DNA from: Candidatus Sphingobacterium stercoripullorum
GTDB taxonomy: Bacteria; Bacteroidota; Bacteroidia; Sphingobacteriales; Sphingobacteriaceae
Assembly: GCA_019114715.1 (NCBI GenBank)
Contig: DXEZ01000267.1
Location: 1-24,409, forward strand
Reading direction: 5' to 3'
DNA: 24,409 nt
Shown: positions 15,948-24,409 of the stretch, piece after piece
Layout: each line of letters opens with the position of its first letter
How positions within the stretch are numbered: position 1 is the first letter of the stretch
The notes under the pieces: model-generated
Databases searched by the model: none
What the model saw: only the letters and a program-made list of their open reading frames with translations
What the model was told of the DNA's origin: nothing
Translations under genes and position numbers: made by a program

Positions 15948-17642
15948 TTACTCATTTTTTATTTTAAGTACACTCTCATCTAAATCTTTCCTTAAAAGCA
16001 GCTCTTCATTTTGGTAATCACCAGTCAAAGTGATTGCCGAAGAACGGTTTCCTGAAATATCAAAAACTGGAGCCTTAGCATCAGTCACTAGTCCTTCAAT
16101 ATGCACATCTTGCGTGTTACGCAATGTCAATGCTGGGCCTTCTTTAGGATAAATCTCGATGTTCTTCAGGTTGATTCGTTTGGACTCCAATAACTCTCCA
16201 CCAACTTCAGAGTGAACCACATAATTCTCTACATTAATATTTTCAATCATATGCTCGGGCAGGCCATAAAAGTATAGGGCTTTCCTCGCGCTAGCGCATA
16301 CGACATCTTGAATGTAAATATTCTTAAAAGTTGGAGTGGTTTCATCCACCTCAGGGATCACCTCAGCGACTTCCACCTCATCCCCATCTTCTAGGGTCTC
16401 TACTACAGATTTACCACCGTAATACAGGTTAAAATGCAAAGGTTCAGTCAGGATATCGAACATATTGATGTTCCGTATATAGATATTTTCCACAACGCCC
16501 CCTCTGCCTCTTCGGCTTTTAAAGCGAAGGCCCACATCTGTTCCTAAAAACTGACTATTGGATACGCTGACATTTTTCACACCTCCAGACATCTCACTAC
16601 CAACTACAAATCCTCCATGCCCTTTGAATACCGTACAGTTATCAATGATTACATTTTCTGTAGCAATCCCGCGGTTTCTACCGTCTTCATCTTTACCAGA
16701 TTTAATACATATACCGTCGTCCCCTACATCAAAAGTACTGTTTACCACAATGGCATTTTTACAAGACTCCAAATCCAAACCGTCCCCATTTTGTGCATAA
16801 GAAGGGTTTCTTACTTGAATATTATCGATGATAACATTCTCACACATCAAGGGGTGGATATTCCATGCTGGGGAGTTTTGAAATATAACACCATTTAAAA
16901 AGATATCTTTACACTCAATAAAGCTAACCATCACGGGCCTTAAGAAATCCCGAACTGATGCCCACTCTTCGTCCGTTTTTAGATGAACAGGAACGTTCAT
17001 ATCACTGATGGTGTCTCCATGCAAATACTGCTCCGAAGGCATCCAGTAATTATCTCTTTTAAAAGCTCCGCCTGCAGAAGTGGTCTTCTTCCAAAAGCTC
17101 TCGGATACTTTCTCCTTCTTTAAAGGCCGCCAGTAATGACCATTGCCGTCTATTGCTCCACGGCCCGTGATCGCAATATTTTCTAAATTCCTTCCCGATA
17201 TGGGAGATTGACACCTCTTGGTATCCAAGCCTTCAAAAGAAGTCTCAACAATAGGATATAAATCTTTATCCGGGGAGAACAATATAATCGCTTGGTCTTC
17301 TAAGTGAAGGTTTATATTGCTCTGAAATACAATGGGTCCTGTGAACCATACACCAGAGGGGACAAGTAACTTTCCCCCTCCTTTTTCTGCAAGAGCTTCC
17401 ATGGCATTGGCAAATGCATCTGTATTCAACGTCGTTCCATCTCCTACACCTCCAAAATCTGTTATGGAAACCACATTCTCAGGGAAGGTAGGCCTATGCA
17501 ATAAAGGCATCTCAAAGGGCAAATTATCGTATAAATAACTATAATCCTTAGCTTCCTGTTTTTCTGATGTACAGGAAATAAAACCCAAAAACAATAGAAC
17601 TATCAACAACTTGTGAGAGTACATGTTAACTTTTTTCTTCAT
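15948..17642 (-). CDS. GH28-family polygalacturonase-like glycoside hydrolase, lipoprotein
   Basis: 564 residues; lipoprotein signal ending at Cys24 (LGFISC). From about 56 it is a right-handed beta-helix opening with the pectinase-type VVSITDFGGVGDGTTLNTDAF. All GH28 active-site motifs are present: NGDGLD at 285-290 (the NTD position), GDDG at 307-310, GHGG at 341-344 and RFK at 373-375, so it should be active. GH28 enzymes cleave alpha-1,4-galacturonosyl bonds by inversion; some members act on rhamnogalacturonan or xylogalacturonan, and endo or exo action cannot be told here. An acidic loop (about 411-437) follows the RFK motif. This is the strongest clue that the locus targets a pectin-type polymer. 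Met7 is an alternative start. Confidence 0.92.
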   Translation of the reverse strand: MKKKVNMYSHKLLIVLLFLGFISCTSEKQEAKDYSYLYDNLPFEMPLLHRPTFPENVVSITDFGGVGDGTTLNTDAFANAMEALAEKGGGKLLVPSGVWFTGPIVFQSNINLHLEDQAIILFSPDKDLYPIVETSFEGLDTKRCQSPISGRNLENIAITGRGAIDGNGHYWRPLKKEKVSESFWKKTTSAGGAFKRDNYWMPSEQYLHGDTISDMNVPVHLKTDEEWASVRDFLRPVMVSFIECKDIFLNGVIFQNSPAWNIHPLMCENVIIDNIQVRNPSYAQNGDGLDLESCKNAIVVNSTFDVGDDGICIKSGKDEDGRNRGIATENVIIDNCTVFKGHGGFVVGSEMSGGVKNVSVSNSQFLGTDVGLRFKSRRGRGGVVENIYIRNINMFDILTEPLHFNLYYGGKSVVETLEDGDEVEVAEVIPEVDETTPTFKNIYIQDVVCASARKALYFYGLPEHMIENINVENYVVHSEVGGELLESKRINLKNIEIYPKEGPALTLRNTQDVHIEGLVTDAKAPVFDISGNRSSAITLTGDYQNEELLLRKDLDESVLKIKNE

Positions 17643-17743
17643 AATATTTTTATTAAACCATTAATCCTTAAAAGCTTCAACCAATACTTCTTTTTAAGTA
17701 AAAAACTATACCAGCGAAACTTCATCCTTGAAAACTTGTTGTT

Positions 17744-18865
17744 TTAGTCTGAATACCGATAACTAATTATTTCAAAGACAAATGTGGTTGAGGTTTGGGC
17801 TTGACCGCCTTGGGTTGCTCCAAATAAATATCGAGGCTTTCCATTTTCTCTATCTAAAAGAAGCATAGGGCGTTCTAAGCGCCCGTAGCGCTTTAAGTGC
17901 TTTGCAGGCGCACCTTCTTTGATATAATGCTGCATATTAAAATACGATACCTGGGGATCCGACCAGTTAATACCATCGCTAGAGGATAGTATCAACCCGT
18001 ATTCGTGATTATAAAACCCCATATCGCGCGCAATCATATAATAGCTGTTATTTTCCTTCCATACAAATGCATCTTCTAGCTGAGCATTGTTGGGGTAACC
18101 AGAAAAGTCTATGACAGGTTCTGACGACACTTTCTTATAAGGGCCAATAGGCGAATCTGCTTTTGCGAGCCCGTATTTTCGGTTTCCACGAACTGCACCT
18201 GATGCATCTTGATATTCCTTAGTATTCCAAGATTTATAATATAGCCAGTACTTTCCATCATTTCCCTTCATAAACGCAGGGTTTGTGGTGCAATGGTCAT
18301 CCCAAGCCCCCTCCGACCCCGGTAGTAAGATTGGCTCTTCGGACCGCTGCCAGGGACCATAGAGGCTTTGCGAGGTAGCAACGCCAATTCGCTTGGTATC
18401 TGTTTTACCATTAGTATTCCCAATATAAAACAAATAATATGTCCCATCGACCTTTTCAATGAGTGGGTTATGGCAAGTCGTACTATCCCAATAACCATCC
18501 CGCGGCGCAATAATAACACCTAGGTCCTTAAATGAATCCATAGGACTATCTGCTATCGCATGAGCGATTTCAGAACCTCGAATCCAGCCGCTCATCCCTT
18601 TTTCTTTTTTCCAGCGAGAATAAAAAAGGTGAACTTTTCCATCCTCGTCCCATATCGGGCTAGAGCACCATATGTAATAATCTGCTAACTCCAGAGACCT
18701 TCCAATGGGGTTTAAATTAAATGCCGGCTTAATGTCTTCTAGCTGCCTACCAAATAAAATATTAGGCATCCATACAGCACTAGATATCATTAGTAAGCTT
18801 GACTTCATGAAATCACGCCGAGAGTGCATTTCTATCCCTTTAATATCTTGCATATCATTAATCAT
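17744..18865 (-). CDS. Five-bladed beta-propeller glycoside hydrolase (GH43/GH117-like), Tat-type signal
   Basis: 373 residues. A twin-arginine signal (HSRRDFMKSSLLMISS, about 14-29) precedes a repeating propeller: CSSPIWDEDGKVHLFYSRW, TCHNPLIEKVDGTYYLFYIG, TTNPAFMKGNDGKYWLYYKS and QLEDAFVWKENNSYYMIARD mark successive blades. This is the GH43/GH117/GH32 superfamily pattern; the acids in WDEDG and QLEDAF are candidates for catalysis. I cannot assign a family or substrate with certainty; arabinosidase, xylosidase or galactosidase activity is possible. It is the only enzyme in the locus with a Tat signal, so it is probably folded in the cytoplasm before export. Met13 (18829) is an equally good start, with AAAGGG upstream, and would give the standard short Tat leader. 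It lies 101 nt before the GH28 gene. Confidence 0.78.
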   Translation of the reverse strand: MINDMQDIKGIEMHSRRDFMKSSLLMISSAVWMPNILFGRQLEDIKPAFNLNPIGRSLELADYYIWCSSPIWDEDGKVHLFYSRWKKEKGMSGWIRGSEIAHAIADSPMDSFKDLGVIIAPRDGYWDSTTCHNPLIEKVDGTYYLFYIGNTNGKTDTKRIGVATSQSLYGPWQRSEEPILLPGSEGAWDDHCTTNPAFMKGNDGKYWLYYKSWNTKEYQDASGAVRGNRKYGLAKADSPIGPYKKVSSEPVIDFSGYPNNAQLEDAFVWKENNSYYMIARDMGFYNHEYGLILSSSDGINWSDPQVSYFNMQHYIKEGAPAKHLKRYGRLERPMLLLDRENGKPRYLFGATQGGQAQTSTTFVFEIISYRYSD

Positions 18866-18950
18866 CTTATATATCTTTCCATTATACCCTGCTGCTTAAT
18901 CCATTAATACGACCTTTACAGTCCCTATTTCCTTCACCAGGAAGCTTACA

Positions 18951-20765
18951 TTAGAATTTTGGATGCTGCTGCCCTTTTAATCCTGGGTTATTGTCAATAG
19001 TTGAGGTGTTTAAAGGGAAAAGCTCCACTTTGTTTTTTTCCAGTCCTCTATATATGGCTTTGACCCAGTTACTATCTGATGTAAAAGGATTAGCAAAGAA
19101 TGATGCATCTGTGCTATACATATCCAGTATTACATACCCTTGATCTTCTAAAGAAGTCCTTTCAGCGTTGGAAGGCTCGTTTACAAACGAAAGATAATCT
19201 AATGCAACTGTAGGGTCGTTAAATTCCTTAGCATCACTAGGCTTATAAGCACGGAAGCGAGCCACATCGGAATATTTGCCGTTATGCGCCGCTAGATCTA
19301 AAATATCTTGCTTGGTTTCTGATAGTTTCTCGTATAAAATTCCCCAACGCACTAAATCCGTTCTACGCCATCCCTCAAATCCTAACTCTAACTTACGCTC
19401 TTGAATGATAGCCTCTCTAAAGCCATCGTACGAACTCGGTGTCACCCCTATTTTTGACGCATCTCCATTAAACGCACGCAGGCGTACCTCTTCGTAAGCC
19501 TCCTTAGCTGCTGGTGTTGGGCCATTGTTAAGTTCATTTTCAGCTTCTGCGAACATCAGGAGCACATCAGAATACCTTAAATGAATCCAGTTTATATCTC
19601 TCTGTGCATCCGATACACCGTTATCACTTTTCCAATTGATTCTGAATTTTCCTATAGTATGGTTCGCATAAGTATTCATCTTATGCATGCTATTATCTGT
19701 GATTGCATAATTGGAGATAGTTACATCTCTGCGCACGTCTCCCTCATCGAACTCAAAATAATAGGTCGGCACAGCAGCCATGGCTGGTTGCGATTTTTTA
19801 TAAAAAGACTGCGTATGGGCAAAGATTCCATTGGTATAACCAATTCTAGCCTCATTTCTATTCGCTCCCTTTTGTCCGTACTCAAACATAGACTCTTTGT
19901 TATACCTTCCATTTACTAGATCCCTAAAGATATCTTCGTATGCAATAAGCTCATTTTCCCCTCGATCAATAACTTCTTTAGCGGCATCGCTAGCAATACG
20001 GTAAAGCTCCTGGATCCTTGCAGGATCTTCACGCTGCGCTAATTTAACGCTCGCTGAGGAGTAAGATTCTAGATCCCAACGCAAGGAATAACCAGCTGCA
20101 TATAATGCCGTTCTGGCTAGTATCCCTAGCGCAGAGTTTTTAGAAATCCGCTCAACTGGAGCACCAGACTCACCTTTCCAAGGTAAAAGCTCAACAGCTT
20201 TTTGCAAGTCATCGATGCATCCATCATATATAGTATCTCTGCTTACCCGAGAGGACGAGAAATCGGTCATTTCCACAACGGGAACCCTCGGGTAGGGAAC
20301 ATCGCCAAAGTGGCGGACGACTTGCAACATATTCATGGCACGTATGGCGTATGCCTCACCCATGAGCCTATCTAATTTTTCCTTTTCTGCCCCGTCCACA
20401 GTAGACATCTGCGGAATATTGCGCAATATCACATTGGCCTGCTCCACACCTGCATACATAGCGGCATAGGTGCTTGTTGGGCTCACTGCCGGGCTGTATA
20501 CGAAGTTGGACACCTGGTTTTTGGAGTTGGTTTCCCCTTCAGTGGAAAAAGCCTCATCGTTTCCCATTCCGAATTGATAAAACTGCTCGGCATTGAATGT
20601 GCTGGTATAGGCTCCCAAAACGGCCATTTCCACTTTTCCCACATCCTCGAAAATTGTAGAACTATCGAAATCCTTTTCCGATGGAAGATCCAACCAATCT
20701 TTACAAGAGGTAAAGCCTAATAAACTAACAATTATAACAAAGTATATATATTTGTATCCCTTCAT
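18951..20765 (-). CDS. SusD/RagB-family surface glycan-binding lipoprotein (second copy)
   Basis: 604 residues; lipoprotein signal ending at Cys21 (GFTSC) followed by KDWLDLPSEKDF. The N-terminal helices carry AIRAMNMLQVVRHFGDVPYP and the C-terminal part RYSDVLLMFAEAENELNNG, YEEVRLRAFNG and IIQERKLELGFEGWRRTDLV, all SusD hallmarks. It starts 10 nt after its susC stop, so the pair is transcribed together. It differs clearly from the 679-residue SusD in the rightward unit, suggesting a different ligand or fragment size rather than a recent duplicate. Confidence 0.94.
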   Translation of the reverse strand: MKGYKYIYFVIIVSLLGFTSCKDWLDLPSEKDFDSSTIFEDVGKVEMAVLGAYTSTFNAEQFYQFGMGNDEAFSTEGETNSKNQVSNFVYSPAVSPTSTYAAMYAGVEQANVILRNIPQMSTVDGAEKEKLDRLMGEAYAIRAMNMLQVVRHFGDVPYPRVPVVEMTDFSSSRVSRDTIYDGCIDDLQKAVELLPWKGESGAPVERISKNSALGILARTALYAAGYSLRWDLESYSSASVKLAQREDPARIQELYRIASDAAKEVIDRGENELIAYEDIFRDLVNGRYNKESMFEYGQKGANRNEARIGYTNGIFAHTQSFYKKSQPAMAAVPTYYFEFDEGDVRRDVTISNYAITDNSMHKMNTYANHTIGKFRINWKSDNGVSDAQRDINWIHLRYSDVLLMFAEAENELNNGPTPAAKEAYEEVRLRAFNGDASKIGVTPSSYDGFREAIIQERKLELGFEGWRRTDLVRWGILYEKLSETKQDILDLAAHNGKYSDVARFRAYKPSDAKEFNDPTVALDYLSFVNEPSNAERTSLEDQGYVILDMYSTDASFFANPFTSDSNWVKAIYRGLEKNKVELFPLNTSTIDNNPGLKGQQHPKF

Positions 20766-20775
20766 AGTCGCCTGA

Positions 20776-23700
20776 TTAAAATGTTAAATTGATTCCTGTG
20801 ACGAAACTTTTAATCCTTGGGTAAGCCGAGTTATCTACCCCCCTGGTTAAGATCGCACTAGTTGCCGATACTTCCGGATCGTAGCCGGAGTAATTGGTGA
20901 AAGTATGCACATTATTCAGAGTGACATAAAATCTTAACCGTTGAATAAAGGCCTTCTTCGACACCGATTCAGGTAAAGTATACCCTAAAGTGATATTATT
21001 TATTCTTAAAAAAGACGCATCTTCTAAATAGTAATCTAGAGGATCAGAAATCGCAATAGAATTACCCGAGTTCAAACTCCAAATTTGATCGGGATCATGC
21101 TGATTTGGATTCAGCTCAGAAAGGCGCTGCAAGTCGGTAGTTTCTTTCCCTGTTTGAGGATCCACTAAAGTAAAGCGATCAGCCATACTACCCATCGAAT
21201 TCTGGTTCGGTAAATATGGTCCCATAAAACGCTGAGAGTTCATATTGAAAACTTGAGCACCGTAAGAGAAGTTCAAGAAAACGCTTAAGTCGAAACCCTT
21301 ATAAACAAACTCATTGTTAAAACCACCAAAAAACTTAGGCTCTGGGTTACCGATCTTCGTTCTATCGTCTGGCGACCATACTGGGTTTCCATGATCATCC
21401 GTCTGCCCTGCTACTGCGAGGTACTTAACATCTCCCGGCTTCACGCTGCTTCTATCTTTACCTTTAAGCGAGGCTACTCCATCTTTCAAGGCATAGCTAC
21501 CGTCTGCATTCTGCATAAAATCATCAGTCGTGTATACCCCATCGTATTTATACCCATAGAAAGTACTCACTGGGCCTCCCACTTGGGTGTAGAAGTTAAT
21601 TCTCGATTCGTAGCTTGTAAGCATATAGTCATCCCCCGCGCTTCCAAATAAACGTCCTACTTTAGACCGATTAAACGTAATGTTAAAAGCGGACTTCCAT
21701 TGAAAGTCGTCCTTACGGATGTTCAAGGAGTTTACGGAAAGCTCCACCCCCCTATTGCGAAGAATCGCTATATTTTGATATTGCGTATTGTAACCCGTAG
21801 ATGTAGGAATATCAGCCTTTAAAAGAAGGTTTTTTGATTCGTTATTGTAAAAATCGGCTGTTACATTCAGCCTATTGTCCAATAGAGCCATATCTAAGGC
21901 CACATTTGTAGTTTGCGTTTTCTCCCACACTAAATCGGGGTTACCCAGAGTGTTGCTGGGCTTAACTCCTACAACCGTAGCGTTATCTACTGCTACTACC
22001 GTGGAACCGTATAAAGTAGCATAGCGTGTACTTTCGATTCTATCATTTCCTGTTGTACCGTATCCAGCACGTAGCTTCAGCTGATTGAAAACACCATTAT
22101 CTTGCATAAAGCTCTCATTATGGATATTCCACGCACCTGAGGCTGATGGGAATGCGCCCCATTTATTGCCTTCATTAAAGGTGGAAACGCCATCCGTACG
22201 GATCGTTGCTGTTAATAAATAGCGATCGTCGTAATTGTAAATCCCTCTAAAAAACCCGGAAACAATTCCGTAGCGGCTAGCTTTGGAATCTCCTCTTTCG
22301 GTCCTTCCGGCTAAGCTCACATCCTTAAGTCCAAAGTTACTTTGTGGAAACTCAAAGTAATCGTGTTTTAACCCTCGGCTCTCTTCATAGCGAATCTCAT
22401 GACCAGCCATTAGGTTTAAATGGTGTTCATCTATATCCTTCATCCAGGAAAGTGTATTGGTCCATTGCCACTCGAAGCTTTCCGCATTATTAATAGAGCC
22501 GTATGGACCGCCATTGCTTCTAGCATTACGCGTTCTTCCATCGTCCCAAAAGTCGTTACGTGTTTGCCCCCACTGGTATCCTCCCTGAGTCCTGAAAGAA
22601 AAGTTATCTAAGAATTCTGCAGTAACTCCAAAGTTAATATTCGCTAGACGTGCGACGCGCTCTGTATTACGAGCGTCGTTCATAATGATGGGATTGTTCA
22701 AATCGTACTGCGAATTGATTAACGACATCTCATCTCCTATATCTGTATTGAGTAGCTCCTCGTTAGTGAAACGTATTCCACCTGTTACGGGCTGCAACGC
22801 AGACATTTTCAGCATGCCCTCCAGCGACCCGCCACCTTGGCGGTTTGCATCTTGGAATAAGGAATTAAAATCTATCTTCACACCTTTAAATAGCTCGTGT
22901 TTTAACTTCGCCCTTACGCTATTACGACGGAAACCCGACTTGGCTAATATTCCATCTTGATTGGTATTGTTATAAGATAGCATCAACTGGGTTTTATCCG
23001 TTCCTCCGGAGATATTAACATTATGATTTTTCATAATGGCATTACTGCCAAACACCTCATCCTGCCAATTGATTCCTGGCCGAGTTGCATATTCTCTATT
23101 AATCCTATCGTAGGCTCCTGAAGCAAAGTTCGGATCGGAAACATCGCCACCATAAATACTGGTGAAGTTATGATCCATTCCGGCTAAACTTTGAAACTCA
23201 TATTGGTATTTCACATATTCTTCTACCCCTAAAAGGTCTAAAGACCTGCTAAGCTTTTCCACGCTTAGGTAAGCATTGTAATTGACCGAGGTTTTACCTG
23301 CAACTCCCGATTTGGTAGTAATAAGTACTACGCCGTTGGCACCTCTAGCTCCGTAGATTACTGTTGCTGAAGCATCCTTTAGGATATCTATATTTTCAAT
23401 GTCATTGACATCAATCTTCATCAGAGCATCCTCCATTACAAAGCCATCAACAACATACAAAGGCTTTGTGGACCCAGTAATGGAAGTACCACCCCTCACT
23501 GTGATATTCACATCTGAACCAGGCGCCCCACTTTGAGTCACCACATTTACTCCTGCTACTTTCCCCGTCAACGCTTGCGCTGCCGTAGTAACTGGGATCT
23601 CTCGAATGTCATCGCTTTTTACGGATCCTACAGCACCAGTTAAGTCTCGCTTTCTAGCGGTTCCGTAACCAATAACTACCACTTCATCCAAATCGTTGTT

Positions 23701-24036
23701 GGCTTGCATGAGGTGCACGGTAATATTCTCGCTATTGGATACAGTGACCTCCTGGGTGATAAAACCTATATAGCTTACCTCTAACACATCTCCAGCTGAG
23801 GCTCTCAAAGAAAAACCACCGTCCGAGTCGGTTAGTGTGCTTAAATTTTTATCTTTTACTCGTATGCTTGCCCCAGCTATAGGCTCATTTTCGCTATCTG
23901 TTACTAAGCCCTTTAGGGAAAGCTCTTGAGCTATTGCTGTTGGCAACAGCAAATTGAATAAAACTAAAAAACACAACCATTTTATTTTAAAATAGTTGCA
24001 GTAGGGAATCCTCCACTCATACATCGTTTTTGGCAT
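20776..24036 (-). CDS. SusC/RagA-family TonB-linked outer-membrane transporter (second copy)
   Basis: 1086 residues. A signal-anchor-like segment (WLCFLVLFNLLLPTAIAQ, about 20-37) precedes a carboxypeptidase-D-regulatory-like domain (KGLVTDSENEPIAGASIRVK onward). The SusC signature LDEVVVIGYGTARKRDLTGA follows, then the plug with GARGANGVVLITTKSG and a barrel ending in terminal Phe (SFVTGINLTF). No STN domain is seen, so trans-envelope ECF-sigma control is unlikely. The N-terminus is somewhat long before the hydrophobic stretch; Met5 is a possible alternative start. It imports oligosaccharides together with the SusD encoded 10 nt downstream and is the first gene of the leftward operon. Confidence 0.95.
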   Translation of the reverse strand: MPKTMYEWRIPYCNYFKIKWLCFLVLFNLLLPTAIAQELSLKGLVTDSENEPIAGASIRVKDKNLSTLTDSDGGFSLRASAGDVLEVSYIGFITQEVTVSNSENITVHLMQANNDLDEVVVIGYGTARKRDLTGAVGSVKSDDIREIPVTTAAQALTGKVAGVNVVTQSGAPGSDVNITVRGGTSITGSTKPLYVVDGFVMEDALMKIDVNDIENIDILKDASATVIYGARGANGVVLITTKSGVAGKTSVNYNAYLSVEKLSRSLDLLGVEEYVKYQYEFQSLAGMDHNFTSIYGGDVSDPNFASGAYDRINREYATRPGINWQDEVFGSNAIMKNHNVNISGGTDKTQLMLSYNNTNQDGILAKSGFRRNSVRAKLKHELFKGVKIDFNSLFQDANRQGGGSLEGMLKMSALQPVTGGIRFTNEELLNTDIGDEMSLINSQYDLNNPIIMNDARNTERVARLANINFGVTAEFLDNFSFRTQGGYQWGQTRNDFWDDGRTRNARSNGGPYGSINNAESFEWQWTNTLSWMKDIDEHHLNLMAGHEIRYEESRGLKHDYFEFPQSNFGLKDVSLAGRTERGDSKASRYGIVSGFFRGIYNYDDRYLLTATIRTDGVSTFNEGNKWGAFPSASGAWNIHNESFMQDNGVFNQLKLRAGYGTTGNDRIESTRYATLYGSTVVAVDNATVVGVKPSNTLGNPDLVWEKTQTTNVALDMALLDNRLNVTADFYNNESKNLLLKADIPTSTGYNTQYQNIAILRNRGVELSVNSLNIRKDDFQWKSAFNITFNRSKVGRLFGSAGDDYMLTSYESRINFYTQVGGPVSTFYGYKYDGVYTTDDFMQNADGSYALKDGVASLKGKDRSSVKPGDVKYLAVAGQTDDHGNPVWSPDDRTKIGNPEPKFFGGFNNEFVYKGFDLSVFLNFSYGAQVFNMNSQRFMGPYLPNQNSMGSMADRFTLVDPQTGKETTDLQRLSELNPNQHDPDQIWSLNSGNSIAISDPLDYYLEDASFLRINNITLGYTLPESVSKKAFIQRLRFYVTLNNVHTFTNYSGYDPEVSATSAILTRGVDNSAYPRIKSFVTGINLTF

Positions 24037-24177
24037 ATAATTTTCAATTGATATTTTAAGTTTTCATCTACTATACCATACGCCTACTAGGGCGCATAGA
24101 GAAGCTCCTTTGCTAGTTAGTCTTGATAACTGTACACTCCGTTAGAAAATGAATACAAAAGAACCTATTTACAGTAT

Positions 24178-24185
24178 CAAAAGTA
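24178..24185 (-). promoter_or_regulatory. Candidate promoter of the leftward operon (-7 box)
   Basis: The minus strand reads TACTTTTG, an exact TAnnTTTG -7 element, about 140 nt before the susC start. The best -33 TTG (24210-24212) lies 24 nt upstream, longer than the usual 19-21, so support is partial. No LacI-type palindrome was found nearby. Confidence 0.4.
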
Positions 24186-24247
24186 GAAATACTGCAAAAA
24201 ATAGACTTTCAAAATCTTTCAATAAACATCTAAAAATTGACAACAGC

Positions 24248-24271
24248 CTCCCTACAGCCACCTGTAAGGAG
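24248..24271 (-). other. Hairpin upstream of the leftward operon
   Basis: CTCC-C-TACAG and CTGTA-A-GGAG form a 9-bp stem with one internal C/A mismatch around the loop CCAC. On the minus strand a U-rich stretch begins about ten bases after the stem, so it could be a weak terminator for a gene to the right, or a protein or RNA regulatory site. The rest of 24037-24409 shows no gene; an ATG on each strand at the far right edge is too short to judge. Confidence 0.35.
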
Positions 24272-24409
24272 AAGCGTGCGCCGTCCCCCATTGTATAAGA
24301 GGTCTAGTGGAATTAAGTCTAGGTATTTGTAAGTTTCAAGAAAACACAAATTATTTTGCAATTAGGGGCCACTCGCACTACTCAATGCATGGATTTTTTG
24401 CTGTACCAT

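Noticed and set aside
16617..16898. 93-codon open frame on the plus strand
   Set aside because: It is antisense to the beta-helix core of the GH28 gene, whose catalytic motifs are clearly on the other strand.
19581..19919. 112-codon open frame on the plus strand
   Set aside because: It lies wholly inside the minus-strand susD gene, has no recognisable domain, and follows from the codon use of the gene opposite.
24389..24409. ATG on the plus strand opening a frame that runs off the right edge
   Set aside because: Only seven codons are visible, too few to support a gene.

Overview
This window looks like chromosomal DNA of a member of the Bacteroidota, probably Flavobacteriia or Sphingobacteriia. 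The reasons are two SusC/SusD pairs, lipoproteins with Bacteroidota-style signal peptides, and promoter candidates of the TTG-N20-TAnnTTTG type. Almost the whole window is one polysaccharide utilization locus (PUL) built as two convergent transcription units. I cannot place the genus from the sequence alone.

Layout. Positions 3-119 appear to hold the last 38 codons of an IS3-type transposase. A LacI-family regulator (274-1278, +) follows. The rightward unit comprises a secreted two-domain protein (DUF1593/Sde182-like domain plus an alpha/beta-hydrolase esterase, 1589-3772), a SusC-type TonB-dependent transporter (4057-7416) and its SusD lipoprotein (7449-9488). A perfect Bacteroidota promoter overlapping a LacI-type operator precedes the esterase gene, and a second, better operator lies upstream of susC. 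The unit ends at a strong hairpin terminator (9561-9609).

The leftward unit enters from the right. It runs susC (24036-20776), susD (20765-18951), a Tat-type secreted five-bladed-propeller glycosidase (18865-17744), a GH28 polygalacturonase-like lipoprotein (17642-15948), a 1195-residue DUF4450 protein (15899-12312) and a GH65-like (alpha/alpha)6 lipoprotein (12228-10078). Gaps are only 10-101 nt, so this is probably one operon, ending at a second terminator (9999-10043). The two terminators lie in a duplicated segment of about 112 nt.

How the genes work together (inference): an acidic plant-type polysaccharide such as pectin or rhamnogalacturonan is the best guess, from the GH28 enzyme with a complete catalytic set and the esterase. 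The SusD proteins bind glycan at the surface, the SusC porins import oligosaccharides, and the GH28, propeller, DUF4450 and GH65-like proteins trim them. The LacI protein would sense a breakdown product. The most novel parts are the DUF1593-esterase fusion, the DUF4450/GH65-like pair of uncharacterised putative glycosidases, and the duplicated terminator module between the two operons. No tRNA, rRNA or CRISPR array was seen.
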